From assembly GCA_947311315.1 (NCBI GenBank), contig CAMZKN010000093.1, positions 1 to 35,087 on the forward strand: a stretch of 35,087 nt of DNA. Direction: 5' to 3'. The notes beneath the pieces were generated by a model. The model was not told the origin of the DNA. It saw only the letters and a program-made list of their open reading frames with translations, and ran no database searches. The stretch is from an uncultured Desulfobulbaceae bacterium (GTDB taxonomy: Bacteria > Desulfobacterota > Desulfobulbia > Desulfobulbales > Desulfocapsaceae). A program made the translations under genes and the position numbers. Below, piece by piece: positions 34,216 to 35,087 of the stretch (positions are counted from its first letter, which is position 1; the number at the start of each line of letters is the position of its first letter).

Positions 34216-34780
34216 ATTCCTCTTCCTCCTTTGTAAAAAAATCAATAATGCTGATTATAACATGGTAAAAAGGGTGTTGTACTTCCCCTTTAACCCGTAC
34301 TGAAAATATGGAAAACCAGGGGAGGAAAAACTTTTCGAGAAACTCTTCCTCTGCCTTCTGGTTTTTGTCTTCCGCTAAAAAAGATAAAAATTCAAGTTGA
34401 TGCACAAGGCTGTCCGGTAGATCCGAATCAGCGGTCATGGTATAGCCAAGAGAATGATAAAAGGCCACTATTTTATCAGAAAATTTTCCTTTTATTGTCT
34501 TTTCAAGGTACACCGATGCATAGGGGGGAGCTGCAACATGAGGAAAGCCATTGATGAATAGTCTGGTATGTTCTACCTGAATATCTTCAAGTGCATCCTT
34601 GCTGCTGCCGAATGCGTTTTTTAAATCGTTTAGTTCTTTGTCCCCACCAAGTGTTTCAAGTAGAGCATAAAGATTTGCACGGTAGTCCTCGGTGAACCAC
34701 TCGGGTTCAGGGTATCGCATGCTTTGTGCACAAAAACGATAGAGTGTCGAAACATGGTCAGTTATGCTTGGATTCTGCAT
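34190..34780 (-). CDS. TorD/DmsD-family molybdoenzyme chaperone
   Basis: A 196-residue cytoplasmic chaperone, helical, with the family signature EHTRLFINGFPHVAAPPYASVYLEK and the helices around LPDSLVHQLEFLSFLAEDKNQKAEEEFLEKFFLPW. Such proteins bind the Tat signal of the catalytic subunit and hold it until cofactor insertion is complete. It is first in the operon, and its stop lies 26 bp inside the catalytic subunit gene, which supports dedicated service. The start is ATG 34780; an alternative TTG at 34819 adds 13 residues. No clear ribosome site was seen before either. Confidence 0.85.
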   Translation of the reverse strand: MQNPSITDHVSTLYRFCAQSMRYPEPEWFTEDYRANLYALLETLGGDKELNDLKNAFGSSKDALEDIQVEHTRLFINGFPHVAAPPYASVYLEKTIKGKFSDKIVAFYHSLGYTMTADSDLPDSLVHQLEFLSFLAEDKNQKAEEEFLEKFFLPWFSIFSVRVKGEVQHPFYHVIISIIDFFTKEEEEYGVQLNEA

Positions 34781-34904
34781 TCTGATAAAAATAGTATTGA
34801 AATGATTATTGAAAAGCAAATAGGATTTTAATAGCCACTTGGATCAAGTTACATGTACTACAATGTATTCGTAGAGTATCATACTTTTCAAAGTTATTTT
34901 TGTA

Positions 34905-34923
34905 AATACCACATGGTGGTATT
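34905..34923. promoter_or_regulatory. dyad upstream of the molybdoenzyme operon
   Basis: AATACCAC and GTGGTATT are perfect 8-bp inverted repeats around ATG, 125 bp upstream of the torD-type start. A second, weaker dyad (ACTTG-GAT-CAAGT) lies at 34837-34849. The 212-bp spacer (34781-34992) contains no gene. The dyads are candidate operators; no known regulator is assigned. Confidence 0.4.
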
Positions 34924-34992
34924 GCTTCTCGTTTTTTTTACGTCATCGCTTAGGAAAAATACAATAAATTAATAATGTTATGATGGAAGATG

Positions 34993-35018
34993 GTAACTTC
35001 TCCAAAAGTGTTGGTAAA
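34993..35018 (-). repeat. 26-bp terminal inverted repeat of an IS-like element (right copy)
   Basis: The exact reverse complement of 87-112. It begins GTAACTTCTCCAAAAG on the plus strand. It is the left end of the element continuing beyond the window, with a start-like frame 31 bp inside. The torD-side spacer is its outer neighbour. Confidence 0.75.
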
Positions 35019-35049
35019 ATAAAGCGTGCGTTCGAACCCCTGCCCTTGT

Positions 35050-35087
35050 ATGATGGGAAGCATGAAAAGCACATTCGATCAACTCAC
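35050..35087 (+). CDS. partial N-terminal start of a putative transposase (cut by window edge)
   Basis: ATGs at 35050, 35053 and 35062 open a frame reading MMGSMKSTFDQL to the window end. It lies 31 bp inside the inverted-repeat end, where a transposase start is expected. Twelve residues are too few for family assignment. The call depends on the paired repeat at the other end of the window. Confidence 0.35.
   Translation, partial: MMGSMKSTFDQL

Noticed and set aside
35025..35045. GTTCGAACCCC resembling a tRNA T-arm near the right edge
   Set aside because: No acceptor, D-arm or anticodon arm fits around it, and it lies inside the IS-like end.

Overview
The window looks like a chromosomal segment of a Gram-negative anaerobe. 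A deltaproteobacterium (Desulfobacterota, perhaps of the Desulfobulbales type) is the best guess. The reasons are a Tat-exported molybdopterin oxidoreductase with a four-cluster ferredoxin subunit and TorD-type chaperone, a CGGC-domain protein, a lipoprotein and a signal-peptide/beta-barrel protein implying an outer membrane, a sigma-32 type factor, and moderate GC with AT-rich spacers. This is inferred from gene content; no rRNA or tRNA gene is present to confirm it. Most genes are core housekeeping (argJ, lepA, greA, rpoH, purD/purE, ettA, epd, avtA).

Layout. Positions 1-112 and 34993-35087 appear to be the ends of insertion-sequence-like elements: an identical 26-bp sequence occurs at both ends in opposite orientation (87-112 and 34993-35018), with short transposase-like reading frames on the outer side. 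Positions 109-2408 (minus) hold a metallophosphoesterase, whose stop codon is supplied by the element end, and a cardiolipin synthase. Positions 2597-11772 (plus) are a tight run of nine genes: argJ, sixA-like, a tiny four-cysteine protein, a Gate-domain membrane protein, avtA, a 21-repeat MORN protein, a DUF4177 protein, a GCS2-type glutamate-cysteine ligase-like enzyme and a gamma-glutamyltransferase without signal peptide. An orphan receiver protein follows at 11927.

Positions 12395-14216 (minus) carry an ADP-ribosyltransferase-like hypothetical gene and epd, separated by a 129-bp element with 14-bp inverted ends. Positions 14392-15422 (plus) carry cobO and a CGGC protein. Positions 15465-17857 (minus) carry a DUF4136 lipoprotein gene and lepA. 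The lepA-rpoH gap (590 bp) contains a 158-bp MITE-like element with 17-bp imperfect terminal inverted repeats and a 6-bp target duplication. Positions 18448-25532 (plus) carry rpoH, a DegT-type aminotransferase, a 1334-residue TPR/beta-barrel outer-membrane protein (preceded by a second copy of the 51-bp repeat seen near 13079) and greA.

A FadR-type TetR regulator (25518-26126, minus) lies behind a perfect palindromic operator that fits the known FadR box. Positions 26358-29202 (plus) carry a fused purD-purE gene, a Sua5/YrdC-domain gene and an HPt protein, closed by a strong terminator. Positions 29270-34780 (minus) carry ettA and the torD / molybdopterin subunit / Fe-S subunit operon, with a strong terminator behind the latter.

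How the genes connect: the plus-strand run from argJ mixes arginine, valine/alanine and gamma-glutamyl metabolism. The GCS2 and GGT enzymes overlap by four bases and are probably co-translated. SixA, the lone receiver and the lone HPt protein could belong to one phosphorelay, but this is only inference. No clear defence system, prophage or CRISPR array is visible. The most unusual items are the ART-like gene beside the repeat element, the GCS2/GGT pair, the PurD-PurE fusion, the membrane-subunit-less molybdoenzyme operon, and the several small mobile or repeat elements.
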